64,000 bases of DNA from Vibrio zhanjiangensis (GCF_030161235.1 NZ_BSPW01000061.1:18293-82292); one strand, 5' to 3'; shown: positions 36,829-47,185, counted from the stretch's first letter. Translations and numbers: made by a program. Notes: generated from the letters alone by a model not told the origin.

Positions 36829-39015
36829 TTGTCTCAAGTGATTAGAAAATCAAACATAGCGTTGAATTTCAGCGCAATTCTAAAGACTGGCGTCGTTCCA
36901 GTATTATACCTAATGTCTTCCCCCCTCCATGCGGCAGATGGAGAAGCTCTGACGCAATTGCCTTTGAGTCAAGTGCTTGCAGATGAACAAGAAATTATTG
37001 CTCAACAACCAGAGTCGTACCAATTGGTCATGGATTCGATCCAAACTCGTGATAATGAAGTTGTGGAAGCCATTTTACCAAACCGTACCAGTAACCCTGA
37101 AAATGTTAAGCGTATTGAAGCAATACTATCGGAACAAGATTGGAATTATTTATTTGCTGAACGCGATTCAGCCTACACTTATCTGAATTTTCTAAAAGCA
37201 GCAGGAAAGTATCCAGCATTGTGTGGCACATATACTGACGGCCGTAATTCAGATGCGATTTGTCGTAAGACACTGGCCACTATGTTCGCTCACTTTACCC
37301 AAGAAACGGGTGGGCATAACTCCCACAGCGAGATCCCTGAGTGGAGACAAGGCTTAGTTTATGTGAGAGAGATGGGGATGTCAGAGCAAACTTCAGGTGC
37401 TTATGGCGTGTGTGATACGACTATCTGGCAAGGGCAAGCTTATCCCTGTGGAACTAATCCTGACGGTACTTTTAAGAGCTACTTTGGGCGAGGTTCTAAG
37501 CAGCTAAGTTACAACTACAACTATGGTCCATTCTCTCAATCAATTTATGGTAACGTTGAAAAACTGCTAAATGAACCTGAGCTAGTGGCTGATACTTGGT
37601 TAAACCTTGCTAGCGCAGTATTTTTCTACTTATATCCTCAACCACCGAAACCAAGTATGTTGCACGTTATCGATGGTACTTGGCAACCAAATGACAAAGA
37701 CCGAGCGAATGGTTTGGTACCTGGTTTTGGCGTAACTACGCAAATTATTAATGGTGGTGTGGAGTGCGGTGGTTCCGCAGAGCATGCTCAGTCGCAAAAT
37801 CGTATCAACTACTATCACGAGTTTGCAAATTATCTTGATGTTGAAATTGCACCTGATGAAGTGCTTGGTTGTAAAGGTATGAAGCAGTTTGATGCTTCTG
37901 GTGCTGGTGCGCTTAATATCTACTGGGAACAAGATTGGGGCTGGGATGCAAACACGTCAGATGGTCGTGTATATAAATGTCAGCTGGTGGCTTACCAAGG
38001 TCCATATTCTTCATTTATTGCAGGAGATTACACCAAATGTGTGGAAGATAAGTTTGGTGTTGAGGTATACGATGACTTAGGAGGTAATTTGCCACCAACA
38101 GCTAATGCTGGCGCTGATCAAACGGTTGATGCGACAGAACCTGCACAAGTACAGTTGTCTGCCAATGCTTCAAGCGATGACCACGAAATTGTTAGTTACC
38201 AATGGCGTCAAAGCGACAGTACTGGTACTGGTCTATATATTGCTTCACCGAATGCAGTCAATACATTGGTAACGGTACCTGCAATATCAAAAGACACTGT
38301 CTTTACACTTGAATTGACAGTGGCTGATGCAGAAGGTGCAACGGCCAAAGATAGCGTAAACATCATTGCTAAAGTTCAGTCAGGTAACCAGCCGCCAGTA
38401 GTGACATTAAACGCTCCGCAAGAGGTTAATGAGGGGCAGGCTAATGTTAGAGTTAATGCAACCATTACTGATAGCGATGATCAAGAGTTCAACCTAGAGT
38501 GGAGCTTGTCGAATGATGTAGAATTTACGACAGCGTTAGACGGACGTTCAATTGAGTTTACTGCCCCTGAGGTTGAACATAACAAAAGTCTAACCGCAAC
38601 GCTGAAGGTTATTGACGGTGGACAAAATGAGGTTTCGGCTTCAACTACCATGCTTGTTGTTGATGTAAACAGTGGTGGTGGTGAAGGTAGCTGCTCAGCG
38701 ACCGATCCTAATGCTTCGCAGTACCCTGCCTATAACTCAGGTACTGTATATACTGACGCTAGCAATCCTGTTTCTCATCTTGGATTGGTATACAAAGCTA
38801 AGTGGTGGGTGCAAGGTAGTGAGCCTTCACCATCGAATGAAGCATGGGCCCTGCTGAGTGAGGTAGAATTACCTTGGGATGCCAATATAGCGTATGATGG
38901 TGGTGACCAAGTTAACCATGGTGATTCTCGCTGGGAAGCCAAATGGTGGACAAAAGGTGATTTGCCAGGCCAAGCGGGTGTTTGGGCTAAGGTAGGACCT
39001 TCAAGCTGTCAGTAA
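36829..39015 (+). CDS. Secreted GH19 chitinase with PKD-like and chitin-binding domains
   Basis: A 728-residue exported enzyme that hydrolyses chitin. Signal peptide ends SSPLHA|ADG. The GH19 catalytic domain is about residues 110-420, with the general acid Glu in AHFTQETGGHNSH and the family signature YFGRGSKQLSYNYNYGPFS. Two PKD-like or Ig-like beta-sandwiches follow (about 420-515 and 520-615), then two C-terminal CBM5/12 domains, each with a YxAKWWxxG pattern (VYKAKWWVQG, WEAKWWTKG). The frame opens at 36793. I set the start at TTG 36829, with GAGG eight bases upstream; a GTG at 36838 is possible. A terminator follows. Confidence 0.9.
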   Translation: MSQVIRKSNIALNFSAILKTGVVPVLYLMSSPLHAADGEALTQLPLSQVLADEQEIIAQQPESYQLVMDSIQTRDNEVVEAILPNRTSNPENVKRIEAILSEQDWNYLFAERDSAYTYLNFLKAAGKYPALCGTYTDGRNSDAICRKTLATMFAHFTQETGGHNSHSEIPEWRQGLVYVREMGMSEQTSGAYGVCDTTIWQGQAYPCGTNPDGTFKSYFGRGSKQLSYNYNYGPFSQSIYGNVEKLLNEPELVADTWLNLASAVFFYLYPQPPKPSMLHVIDGTWQPNDKDRANGLVPGFGVTTQIINGGVECGGSAEHAQSQNRINYYHEFANYLDVEIAPDEVLGCKGMKQFDASGAGALNIYWEQDWGWDANTSDGRVYKCQLVAYQGPYSSFIAGDYTKCVEDKFGVEVYDDLGGNLPPTANAGADQTVDATEPAQVQLSANASSDDHEIVSYQWRQSDSTGTGLYIASPNAVNTLVTVPAISKDTVFTLELTVADAEGATAKDSVNIIAKVQSGNQPPVVTLNAPQEVNEGQANVRVNATITDSDDQEFNLEWSLSNDVEFTTALDGRSIEFTAPEVEHNKSLTATLKVIDGGQNEVSASTTMLVVDVNSGGGEGSCSATDPNASQYPAYNSGTVYTDASNPVSHLGLVYKAKWWVQGSEPSPSNEAWALLSEVELPWDANIAYDGGDQVNHGDSRWEAKWWTKGDLPGQAGVWAKVGPSSCQ

Positions 39016-39041
39016 AACGACACTCGATATCCTATTTAGAG

Positions 39042-39069
39042 CGGAAGGTGTTTATGCCTTCCGTTTTTT
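39042..39069 (+). terminator. Chitinase gene terminator
   Basis: CGGAAGG (39042-39048) pairs with CCTTCCG (39057-39063), followed by six T. Confidence 0.88.
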
Positions 39070-39131
39070 GTTGTTATCAAGAGCTCAGATTATCGTGGTT
39101 TATAATGTCTCGATACATACGAGGGAAAAAT

Positions 39132-39692
39132 ATGTTTACATTACAAGTTGAACAGGGTCTAGAGCTGGCATTAGTTGAAGCGAATTTTGCTGCTTGCTAC
39201 CTAGATATTGTTTCGAAGCAGAGAGAGTATTTAAGCCAATGGTTATCTTGGCCTATCCATGCTGAAAACGAAGCGTTTTTCCTAAACTTTATCAAGCGTT
39301 CCTTACATGATTATGCTGATGGAAAGTCTCTAGTATGTGCCATGTTTTATCAAGGCAAGCTGGTCGGTAATATCAGCTTTAATTCCATAGATAAAGATCT
39401 TGCTAAGGTAGAGATAGGTTATTGGTTAAGCCAAGACTATCAAGGAAGGGGCTTAGTCACCAAGTCAGTGTCTAGAATGATTGAGCTTGCGTTTCACGAT
39501 TATGACGTGCAAAAAATCCAAATCTCAGCGGCGACCGACAACCAGCCAAGTCGGAATGTGTGCTCACGACTCGGGTTTACACTAGAAGGTGTCTTAACCA
39601 GAGCAGAAAATGTCAATGGTCGTATCCTTGACCATGCTGTGTATGGGTTAAGCCGAGAAGCTTGGAAAACACGCCTAGGGTTAAAGCAATAG
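39132..39692 (+). CDS. RimL-like GNAT N-acetyltransferase
   Basis: A 186-residue acetyltransferase resembling RimL, the enzyme that acetylates ribosomal protein L7/L12 at its N terminus. Seen are the acetyl-CoA loop DYQGRGLVTKSVSRMIELAF, the central EIGYWLSQ strand and the C-terminal NVCSRLGFTLEGVLTRAENV block common to the RimJ/RimL group. The ATG at 39132 follows GAGGGA; the frame opens 84 bases upstream. The exact substrate is not certain. It is convergent with gor and shares a terminator with it. Confidence 0.85.
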   Translation: MFTLQVEQGLELALVEANFAACYLDIVSKQREYLSQWLSWPIHAENEAFFLNFIKRSLHDYADGKSLVCAMFYQGKLVGNISFNSIDKDLAKVEIGYWLSQDYQGRGLVTKSVSRMIELAFHDYDVQKIQISAATDNQPSRNVCSRLGFTLEGVLTRAENVNGRILDHAVYGLSREAWKTRLGLKQ

Positions 39693-39693
39693 A

Positions 39694-39720
39694 AAGGCCA
39701 GATTGATCTGGCCTTGTTTT
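39694..39720. terminator. Bidirectional terminator between rimL-like gene and gor
   Basis: AAGGCCAGAT (39694-39703) pairs with ATCTGGCCTT (39706-39715), then GTTTT, two bases after the rimL-like stop. Confidence 0.88.
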
Positions 39721-39750
39721 GTATCAATGAGACGCCATTACTCTCTTTGA

Positions 39751-41106
39751 CTACCTCATGGTAACAAATTCTTCTGAGCCGGTTGGGTGGATGGCGACAA
39801 CGGAATCAAAGTCTGCTTTGGTCGCACCCATTTTCATCGCGACGCCAAAGCCTTGAATCATTTCATCAACCGTATAACCGATGCCATGTAAGCCCACCAC
39901 TTTTTCATCATCGCCAGCACAAATGAGCTTCATTTTGCATGGTTGACGATGTTTAGTGACGGCGGTGTACATGGCGGTAAAGCCTGATGTGTACACCTTA
40001 ATATTGTCTTTGCCGTATTTCTGCTGCGCTTCTTGAGTGGTAAGGCCTATGGTACCAATCGGTGGGTGGCTAAATACCACGGTAGGGACTAAGTCGTAAT
40101 CCATTTTGGCATTAGGCTTGTTGTTAAATAGGCGCTCAGAAAGCTGTCTGCCGGCCTTAACCGCAACAGGGGTAAGCTCTATGCCGCCTTCCATAATATC
40201 GCCGACACAATAGATACCTGCTACATTGGTTTGCTGATATTCATCGACCTTAATGTAACCTGCTTGATTGGTTTCAACTCCGGTGGCTGCAAGGTTAATC
40301 GCATCGGTGGCGGGATGACGGCCAATTGCCCAAATCAGAGTATCAACATTGTGTGTATTGCCATTTTCTAGGTGCAAGGTTAGGCTACCATCCGCTTCCT
40401 TAACCACTTCTTTAGGCACAGAATGAGTATGTAGCGTCGGTCCTTCAGCTTGCATGACCTCGACTAGAGTTTCTACGATCATGGGATCAAAGCTGCGCAG
40501 CGGTGACTCTTTGCGGCAGAAAAGGTGAGTTTCAGTGCCAAGAGCATGTAATACGCCCGCGATTTCAACCGCGATATAGCCAGCGCCAATAACCGCAACG
40601 CGCTTAGGTTGTTGGTTTAGCTCGAAGAAGCCGTTAGAGTCGATACCGTGCTCTGCTCCTGGGATGTTTGGAATAGTTGGGCGGCCGCCGACAGCAATAA
40701 GGATATGATCCGCTGTGTAGTGTTCACCATTGACTTCTACGGTTTTTGCATCAACAAACTTGGCAAAACCTTTAATAACATTGACTTTGTTGTTACCTAG
40801 CACGCGATCGTAAGACTCGTGAATTCGGCCAATGTAGGCTTGGCGGCTTTCAACGAGTTTACTCCAGTTAAAGCCTTTGACATCGACGTCAAAGCCATAA
40901 TCTTCAGCATAGAGGTTCATGGCTTCCGCGACTTGAGCACCATGCCACATCACTTTTTTGGGTACACAACCAACATTTACACATGTACCGCCGAGATCTT
41001 GAGCTTCAATCAACGCAACGTTAGCGCCATACATAGCAGCACGGTTTGCTGATGCAATGCCACCACTCCCACCGCCGATACAGATATAATCAAAATGAGT
41101 CGCCAT
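39751..41106 (-). CDS. gor: Glutathione-disulfide reductase
   Basis: Gor reduces oxidised glutathione with NADPH, holding the cytosolic thiol pool reduced. The 451-residue flavoprotein has an FAD loop [12 protein letters not shown], the redox-active pair C42/C47 in [13 protein letters not shown], a second dinucleotide loop [15 protein letters not shown] and the C-terminal active-site [14 protein letters not shown] that supplies the catalytic His/Glu. Length equals that of E. coli Gor (450). It is a single gene; rlmJ lies upstream on the same strand at 168 bp. Confidence 0.97.
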   Translation of the reverse strand: MATHFDYICIGGGSGGIASANRAAMYGANVALIEAQDLGGTCVNVGCVPKKVMWHGAQVAEAMNLYAEDYGFDVDVKGFNWSKLVESRQAYIGRIHESYDRVLGNNKVNVIKGFAKFVDAKTVEVNGEHYTADHILIAVGGRPTIPNIPGAEHGIDSNGFFELNQQPKRVAVIGAGYIAVEIAGVLHALGTETHLFCRKESPLRSFDPMIVETLVEVMQAEGPTLHTHSVPKEVVKEADGSLTLHLENGNTHNVDTLIWAIGRHPATDAINLAATGVETNQAGYIKVDEYQQTNVAGIYCVGDIMEGGIELTPVAVKAGRQLSERLFNNKPNAKMDYDLVPTVVFSHPPIGTIGLTTQEAQQKYGKDNIKVYTSGFTAMYTAVTKHRQPCKMKLICAGDDEKVVGLHGIGYTVDEMIQGFGVAMKMGATKADFDSVVAIHPTGSEEFVTMR

Positions 41107-41274
41107 TTATTTCTCCAATTATTGCGAGTTGATATGCTCAGTGAAGCCTTTGATTCCACTTAGCCCCGCATTTCTTTATTATTTGTGATATGGAGGATAG
41201 ATTGGACGAACTCAATCTATCCAGCTTAAATTTTCTTCTGCCATGCTAGTGGCAGCCAGATGTCTTGTCCAATG

Positions 41275-42114
41275 TTACTCAGGAACAATCCAATTTATTG
41301 TGTGATGACCAGTGGCAGGAGCAATCGACTGCTGAAGAAACGGTAGGATGGCCTGCATTTGGCTCTCTAATTTCCAAGGTGGGTTGATCACTATCATTCC
41401 AGATGCTGTCATGCCATGCTGATTATTGTCAGCGGCCACGCCCAGTTCAATTTGTAATATCTTACGAATCTCTAGGCCTTGCAGCGCATCTATCATGTCG
41501 TCAATATCGCAGCGATTGACGACTGGATACCAGATGGCATAGATGCCTGTTGCCCAGCGTTTATAGCTTTGATGAATCGCTTGAACAACGTCGCGATATT
41601 CTTTCGCCAACTCATACGGCGGGTCGATAAGGACTAGGCCTCGGCGCTCTTGAGGTGGCAGGCTTGCCTTTAGTCGTTTAAAACCATCTTCTTTGTACAG
41701 GCTTACCTGACGGTCACGATGAAATTCTTGTTCAAGAAGTGGGTAATCACTTGGGTGCAGTTCGGTTAACACCATACGATCTTGTGCTCTAAGATGCGCA
41801 CGAGCCACCCGCGGAGAGCCGGGGTAATAACGTAAATTTCCGTTTTTGTTGAGAACCTTGATGGCATCTAGGTAGCTTTGTAGCTCTTGTGGCATATCTG
41901 TTTGTTGCCAAATTCGAGCGATACCATGTTTGTATTCACCCGTTTTTTCCGCCCATTCGTGGTTTAGGTCATAGCGCCCCACACCAGAATGAGTATCGTG
42001 ATAAACAAAAGGTTTATCTTTTTGTTTGAGGGCATTGAGAATCAAGCTTTGAACGATATGTTTTAGGACATCGGCATGATTGCCCGCGTGAAAACTGTGG
42101 CGGTAACTTAGCAA
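41275..42114 (-). CDS. rlmJ: 23S rRNA (adenine-2030-N6)-methyltransferase RlmJ
   Basis: RlmJ methylates A2030 of 23S rRNA. The 279-residue protein starts MLSYRHSFHAGNHADVLKH, the invariant N terminus of the family, and has the N6-adenine motif IDPPYEL (about residues 162-168) and the GMIVINPPWKLE block. It is divergent from prlC, as in E. coli where the rlmJ-prlC-gor neighbourhood is similar. Confidence 0.96.
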   Translation of the reverse strand: MLSYRHSFHAGNHADVLKHIVQSLILNALKQKDKPFVYHDTHSGVGRYDLNHEWAEKTGEYKHGIARIWQQTDMPQELQSYLDAIKVLNKNGNLRYYPGSPRVARAHLRAQDRMVLTELHPSDYPLLEQEFHRDRQVSLYKEDGFKRLKASLPPQERRGLVLIDPPYELAKEYRDVVQAIHQSYKRWATGIYAIWYPVVNRCDIDDMIDALQGLEIRKILQIELGVAADNNQHGMTASGMIVINPPWKLESQMQAILPFLQQSIAPATGHHTINWIVPE

Positions 42115-42275
42115 AATAACACTCTCTAGTGGGTAAAGGCTTGGGATATTTTAGTCTTGCTAGTATACGTCACTATTGAAAATTGCTGAACCTACCTATA
42201 TTTACTATTTTAGACTCAATCAGAACTTAGCAAGACAGAACCGTCAGTTCGCTTTTGCCAATAAAAGGAATACTT

Positions 42276-44318
42276 ATGTCTAATCCTCTTCTCAGTTTTA
42301 CGGATTTGCCACCTTTCTCTCAGATCAAGCCAGAGCATGTTAAACCCGCAGTCGAACAGGCAATCGCAGATTGCCGGGCAAAAATCGAGCAAGTACTGGC
42401 AGGCAACAGCCACCCTACTTGGGAAAATATTGTTGCCCCAATTGAAGAAGTTGATGATCGCTTGAGTCGTATTTGGTCACCAGTGAGTCATATGAATTCG
42501 GTGGTGAACAGTGATGAGCTGCGTGAAGCTTACGAAAGCTGCTTACCTCTTTTGTCGGAATACGGGACTTGGGTTGGTCAACATAAAGGTTTGTTTGAGG
42601 CGTACAAAGCGATTAAAGCAAGTGATGAATTTTCTGCCCTCACTCAAGCGCAGAAGAAAACGGTGACGAACGCTTTACGTGACTTTGAGTTGTCAGGTAT
42701 TGGTTTGCCTGCCGATGAGCAACATCGCTATGGTGAGATCAGTAAACGCATGTCTGAGTTAGGGTCTAAGTTTTCGAATAATGTGCTTGATGCCACCATG
42801 GGTTGGACGAAACACATAGTGGATGAGCAAGCTCTTGTTGGTATGCCAGAGTCGGCGCTTGCGGCGGCGAAAGCGGCGGCACAAGCTAAGGATTTGGATG
42901 GTTACCTATTAACTCTCGATATGCCTTCTTACTTGCCAGTGATGACCTATTGTGACAATCAGGCGCTGCGCAAGGAGATATACGAAGCGTATGTGACGCG
43001 TGCTTCGGATAGAGGCCCAAATGCAGGTGAGTGGGATAACACTGAGATAATCAATGAGCAGCTAAAACTTCGCTATGAAATTGCACGTATGCTGGGCTTT
43101 AACACCTTTAGTGAAAAATCGTTGGCAACAAAAATGGCGGAAAATCCAGCTCAAGTGTTGGGCTTTCTGAACGATCTTGCCAACAAGGCAAAGCCTCAGG
43201 GTGAGCGAGAAGTAGAGGCGTTACGTCAGTTTGCTAAAAGCGAATATGGTGTAGAAGAGCTTGAACTGTGGGATATTGCGTATTATAGCGAAAAGCAAAA
43301 GCAGCACTTATTCCAAATTTCTGATGAAGAACTTCGGCCATATTTTCCCGAACACAGGGCAGTTAGCGGCTTGTTTGAGGTCTTAAATCGTGTGTTTGGG
43401 ATGAAGGTTGTAGAGCGCGAAGGGGTAGACACATGGCATGAGTCGGTGCGCTTTTTCGATATCTTCGATGCCAGCGACAATCTGCGCGGCAGTTTTTATC
43501 TTGATCTGTATGCTCGTGAGCATAAACGTGGTGGCGCATGGATGGACGAATGTCGTGTGTGCCGCATCAATGCTAAGGGAGAGCGACAATCTCCAGTGGC
43601 CTATTTGACGTGTAATTTCAGTCGCCCGATTGGTGATAACCCTGCGCTTTTTACCCATAATGAAGTAGTGACACTGTTCCATGAATTTGGTCATGGTATC
43701 CATCATATGCTCACCCAAGTAGAAACTGGCGCTGTGTCTGGGATAAATGGTGTGCCTTGGGATGCGGTAGAGCTCCCTAGTCAGTTTTTAGAAAACTGGT
43801 GTTGGGAGCAAGAAGCGTTGGCGTTTATCTCAGGCCACTACAAAACTGGCGAGCCTCTACCTAAAGAGATGCTCGATAAGATGCTCGCGGCAAAGAACTT
43901 CCAGTCCGCGATGTTTATTTTGCGCCAGCTAGAGTTTGGCCTGTTTGATTTTACGCTTCATACCCAATTTGATCCTGAGATAGGCCCCAAAGTACTAGAA
44001 ACATTGGCCGAGGTAAAAGCCAAGGTCGCTGTTTTACCGAGTTTGGAGTGGAATCGCTTCTCACACAGCTTTAGTCATGTATTTGCTGGTGGCTACAGTG
44101 CGGGCTATTACAGTTATTTGTGGGCAGAAGTGCTTTCATCAGATGCTTTTTCTCGCTTTGAGGAAGAAGGGATATTTAATATCGAAACGGGTAAGAGCTT
44201 CCTCAATAATATTCTTGAAATGGGAGGGAGTGAAGAACCTATGGAGCTCTTTAAGCGCTTTAGAGGCAGAGAGCCACAAATTGATGCCTTGCTACGCCAT
44301 TCAGGTATTCAAGCATAA
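42276..44318 (+). CDS. prlC: Oligopeptidase A
   Basis: PrlC is a cytosolic M3-family zinc metallopeptidase that degrades released signal peptides and short peptides. The zinc motif HEFGH is at 469-473, with the third ligand Glu in the following helix (AVELPSQFLENWCWE). The length of 680 residues matches E. coli. The ATG at 42276 follows AAAAGGAA; an upstream in-frame ATG at 42255 is less likely. It is divergent from rlmJ and ends in a strong palindromic terminator. Confidence 0.97.
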   Translation: MSNPLLSFTDLPPFSQIKPEHVKPAVEQAIADCRAKIEQVLAGNSHPTWENIVAPIEEVDDRLSRIWSPVSHMNSVVNSDELREAYESCLPLLSEYGTWVGQHKGLFEAYKAIKASDEFSALTQAQKKTVTNALRDFELSGIGLPADEQHRYGEISKRMSELGSKFSNNVLDATMGWTKHIVDEQALVGMPESALAAAKAAAQAKDLDGYLLTLDMPSYLPVMTYCDNQALRKEIYEAYVTRASDRGPNAGEWDNTEIINEQLKLRYEIARMLGFNTFSEKSLATKMAENPAQVLGFLNDLANKAKPQGEREVEALRQFAKSEYGVEELELWDIAYYSEKQKQHLFQISDEELRPYFPEHRAVSGLFEVLNRVFGMKVVEREGVDTWHESVRFFDIFDASDNLRGSFYLDLYAREHKRGGAWMDECRVCRINAKGERQSPVAYLTCNFSRPIGDNPALFTHNEVVTLFHEFGHGIHHMLTQVETGAVSGINGVPWDAVELPSQFLENWCWEQEALAFISGHYKTGEPLPKEMLDKMLAAKNFQSAMFILRQLEFGLFDFTLHTQFDPEIGPKVLETLAEVKAKVAVLPSLEWNRFSHSFSHVFAGGYSAGYYSYLWAEVLSSDAFSRFEEEGIFNIETGKSFLNNILEMGGSEEPMELFKRFRGREPQIDALLRHSGIQA

Positions 44319-44334
44319 GTTAATGGTACCGAGT

Positions 44335-44366
44335 AATCGCGCCCTCATATGAGGGCGCGATTATTT
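44335..44366 (+). terminator. prlC terminator
   Basis: A perfect 28-bp palindrome (44335-44362; arms AATCGCGCCCTCAT/ATGAGGGCGCGATT) followed by ATTTT. Confidence 0.9.
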
Positions 44367-44542
44367 TAAGCCATCTTCACTGTATATCGTTTCTCATACT
44401 TATCGCTGAGCTTTGGCAAAGCGTGTCTCCTAACTTGAAGCTGTCTTTTGCTATTGGGTTATTGCTGCTGTAAAGGAGTTTGGAGCGTTTTTGTGGTTAA
44501 TATTTTCAACTCTGGATAGCGTTTAGGTTATAATCGTTTTTC

Positions 44543-44558
44543 ATGTATAGATAACCAG
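44543..44558 (+). promoter_or_regulatory. Possible LexA box of uvrD
   Basis: ATGTATAGATAACCAG agrees at 13 of 16 positions with the E. coli uvrD SOS box as I remember it (CTGTATATATACCCAG). It lies just after a TATAAT (-10, 44529-44534) and 13 bases before the uvrD start. The first half lacks the canonical CTG, so binding may be weak. Confidence 0.45.
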
Positions 44559-44571
44559 TGACTAAATTCCA

Positions 44572-46743
44572 ATGGATCCTTCTTTACTCCTCGACGGCCT
44601 TAACGATAAGCAGCGTGAAGCTGTTGCTGCCCCACTTGAAAACTTACTGGTTCTTGCCGGAGCAGGAAGTGGTAAAACTCGTGTTTTGGTACATCGTATT
44701 GCTTGGTTAATGTCGGTTGAACAAGCTTCGCCTTTTTCAATTATGTCGGTCACTTTTACCAACAAAGCAGCCGCTGAAATGCGTGGTCGGATTGAAGACC
44801 TGACGATGGGTAATGCTTCGGGAATGTGGAATGGCACTTTTCATGGTATTTGTCATCGAATCTTACGGGCCCATTATCTTGATGCTGAGTTACCAGAAGA
44901 TTTTCAAATCATGGACAGTGACGATCAACAGCGCTTATTGCGCCGTCTGATTAAAGCGCAGAACCTTGATGAGAAACAGTGGCCAGCAAGGCAAGTTGCA
45001 TGGTGGATAAACGGTAAAAAAGATGAGGGACTACGCCCTAAACATATCGATGCGTACCGCGATCCTGTGACGCAAACGTATCTTCAGCTTTATAGTACCT
45101 ATCAAGAAGCCTGTGATCGGGCCGGACTCGTCGATTTTGCTGAAATTTTGCTCAGAGCGCATGAGCTGCTGCGTAACAAAAAACATATCCGAGAACATTA
45201 CCAAGCCCGTTTTAAGCATATTTTGGTCGATGAATTTCAAGACACCAATAATATCCAATATGCTTGGCTAAGAATGATGGCTGGGCCTGAATCTAATGTG
45301 ATGATTGTTGGTGACGATGACCAATCTATCTATGGGTGGCGCGGTGCAAAAATCGAAAATATTGAAAAATTCACTCATGAATTTCCAAACGTTAATACGA
45401 TACGCTTAGAGCAAAACTATCGCTCGACCAAGACAATTCTTGAGGCATCAAATGCCTTGATTGCCAATAATACCGAGCGAATGGGCAAGGAATTGTGGAC
45501 GGAAGGTTTGGCTGGGGAGCCTATTTCGGTGTACTCGGCCTACAACGAGTTGGATGAAGCCCGTTTTGTGGTCAATAAAATCAAAGATTGGCAAGAGAAA
45601 GGCGGGGCGCTTGACGATGCCGCTTTACTGTATCGCAATAATGCCCAATCACGAGTATTGGAAGAGGCATTGATTCAAGCGGGTTTACCTTATCGTATTT
45701 ATGGTGGAATGCGATTTTTCGAGCGTCAGGAAATCAAAGATGCATTGAGTTATTTGCGACTGATTTCCAATCGAAATGATGATGCTGCATTTGAAAGAGT
45801 GGTTAACACGCCAACACGAGGCTTAGGTGATAAAACACTAGAGACTTTACGTTTAGCGGCAAGAGATCGTGGTTGCACCATGTGGGATGCGAGTGTTGCT
45901 TTGCTAGAAGAGAAAGTGCTGGCTGGAAGGGCGGCCTCTGCACTAGGGCGCTTTGTTGAACTGATAAATGCATTGGAAGATGACACCCATGAATTGCCTT
46001 TGCATGCTCAAACCGATCATGTCATTAAATACTCTGGCTTGTATGCTATGTATGAGCAGGAGAAAGGGGAGAAGTCTAAAGCTCGTATTGAAAACTTAGA
46101 AGAACTAGTGACAGCGACCCGCCAATTCGAAAAACCTGAGGAAGCGGATGAAATGACGCTACTTATGGCATTTTTGACCCATGCAGCTTTGGAAGCGGGG
46201 GAAGGGCAAGCGGATGAGTTTGAAGATGCGGTGCAACTGATGACTTTACACAGTGCCAAAGGGCTAGAGTTTCCACTGGTGTTTATGGTTGGCGTCGAAG
46301 AAGGCATGTTTCCAAGCCTGATGTCAGCGGAAGAAGCGGGTCGTCTCGAAGAAGAAAGGCGGCTTTGCTATGTGGGTATGACGCGTGCTAAGGAAAAACT
46401 CTATATCACTTATGCTGAAATGCGTCGTTTGTATGGTCAAGATAAATACCATAAACCATCGCGTTTTATCCGTGAGTTGCCAGAGAGCTGTTTAGATGAA
46501 GTGCGAATGAAGGCACAAGTGAGCCGTCCTGCAAGCTCCGGTCGATTTAGCCCTAAGGTTGTCAAAGACACCTTCAACGAAACGGGCTTTAATTTAGGCT
46601 CGCGCGTTAAACACCCCAAGTTTGGCGAAGGAACCATTATTAATTTTGAAGGGAGTGGTCATCAAGGAAGGGTGCAGGTGGCCTTCAATGGTGAAGGTAT
46701 CAAGTGGTTGGTAACAGCGTACGCTAAGTTAGAGCAATTATAG
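44572..46743 (+). CDS. uvrD: DNA helicase II UvrD
   Basis: UvrD unwinds DNA 3'-5' in nucleotide excision and mismatch repair and strips RecA. The 723-residue protein starts MDPSLLLDGLNDKQREAVAA, with Walker [13 protein letters not shown], the DExx box [23 protein letters not shown] and MTLHSAKGLEFPL. The C-terminal Tudor-like domain (VKHPKFGEGTIINFEGSG) is present, which separates it from Rep. The length is near E. coli's 720. It lies downstream of the prlC terminator and convergent with the minus-strand Csr RNA. Confidence 0.97.
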   Translation: MDPSLLLDGLNDKQREAVAAPLENLLVLAGAGSGKTRVLVHRIAWLMSVEQASPFSIMSVTFTNKAAAEMRGRIEDLTMGNASGMWNGTFHGICHRILRAHYLDAELPEDFQIMDSDDQQRLLRRLIKAQNLDEKQWPARQVAWWINGKKDEGLRPKHIDAYRDPVTQTYLQLYSTYQEACDRAGLVDFAEILLRAHELLRNKKHIREHYQARFKHILVDEFQDTNNIQYAWLRMMAGPESNVMIVGDDDQSIYGWRGAKIENIEKFTHEFPNVNTIRLEQNYRSTKTILEASNALIANNTERMGKELWTEGLAGEPISVYSAYNELDEARFVVNKIKDWQEKGGALDDAALLYRNNAQSRVLEEALIQAGLPYRIYGGMRFFERQEIKDALSYLRLISNRNDDAAFERVVNTPTRGLGDKTLETLRLAARDRGCTMWDASVALLEEKVLAGRAASALGRFVELINALEDDTHELPLHAQTDHVIKYSGLYAMYEQEKGEKSKARIENLEELVTATRQFEKPEEADEMTLLMAFLTHAALEAGEGQADEFEDAVQLMTLHSAKGLEFPLVFMVGVEEGMFPSLMSAEEAGRLEEERRLCYVGMTRAKEKLYITYAEMRRLYGQDKYHKPSRFIRELPESCLDEVRMKAQVSRPASSGRFSPKVVKDTFNETGFNLGSRVKHPKFGEGTIINFEGSGHQGRVQVAFNGEGIKWLVTAYAKLEQL

Positions 46744-46746
46744 AAA

Positions 46747-47185
46747 GAAAAACCCCGAGGGCTTGCGCCCGTCGGGGTTATAGTCTTACTCGCAGCAATC
46801 CGGCTACTAAAGGTGCTCCATGCATCAAGTCCTTGATAGTATGCTGATGTCCTTCAGCTCAGTCCATTCATCGCCATCCTAGCGGTGTCCTCGACCCTAT
46901 CCTAGTCCGCTAACTATCCTAGTTAGCTCACGTCGCCTAGTCCTTAAGCGGTATCCATTTCCTTTCCCTAGTAGTAACCATCCTAGTTACTATTATGAGT
47001 CCGTTCAATGTCCTATTTGCTTTCCTTGCCGACGACTTATCTAAGCCGCCGAATCTTCATCCTGAAGATTACCAATTCCTTGGTGTTTCCTGTTCCGTGT
47101 CAGCATCCTTCCGACAAGGTTCATATTACGATGCCAAGAATATTCCTCAAGGTTCTCTGGTTTATTCGCATTTAAAACTAAGTGC
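46747..47185 (-). ncRNA. csrB: CsrB-family CsrA-sequestering RNA
   Basis: On the minus strand this stretch contains 16 AGGA motifs (TCCT on the plus strand, starting at 46830, 46850, 46877, 46888, 46900, 46917, 46941, 46960, 46981, 47011, 47023, 47060, 47077, 47088, 47106 and 47144) plus several GGA. That density is diagnostic of an RNA that titrates CsrA. Many lie between short complementary arms, for example AACTAGGAT near 46917-46925. The minus-strand end is a terminator, CCCCGACGGGC/GCCCTCGGGG with TTTTT. The start is inferred from TATTAT (47197-47192); the -35 is weak, as expected for an activator-dependent promoter. About 440 nt. The symbol is by family, not by proven orthology. Confidence 0.9.
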
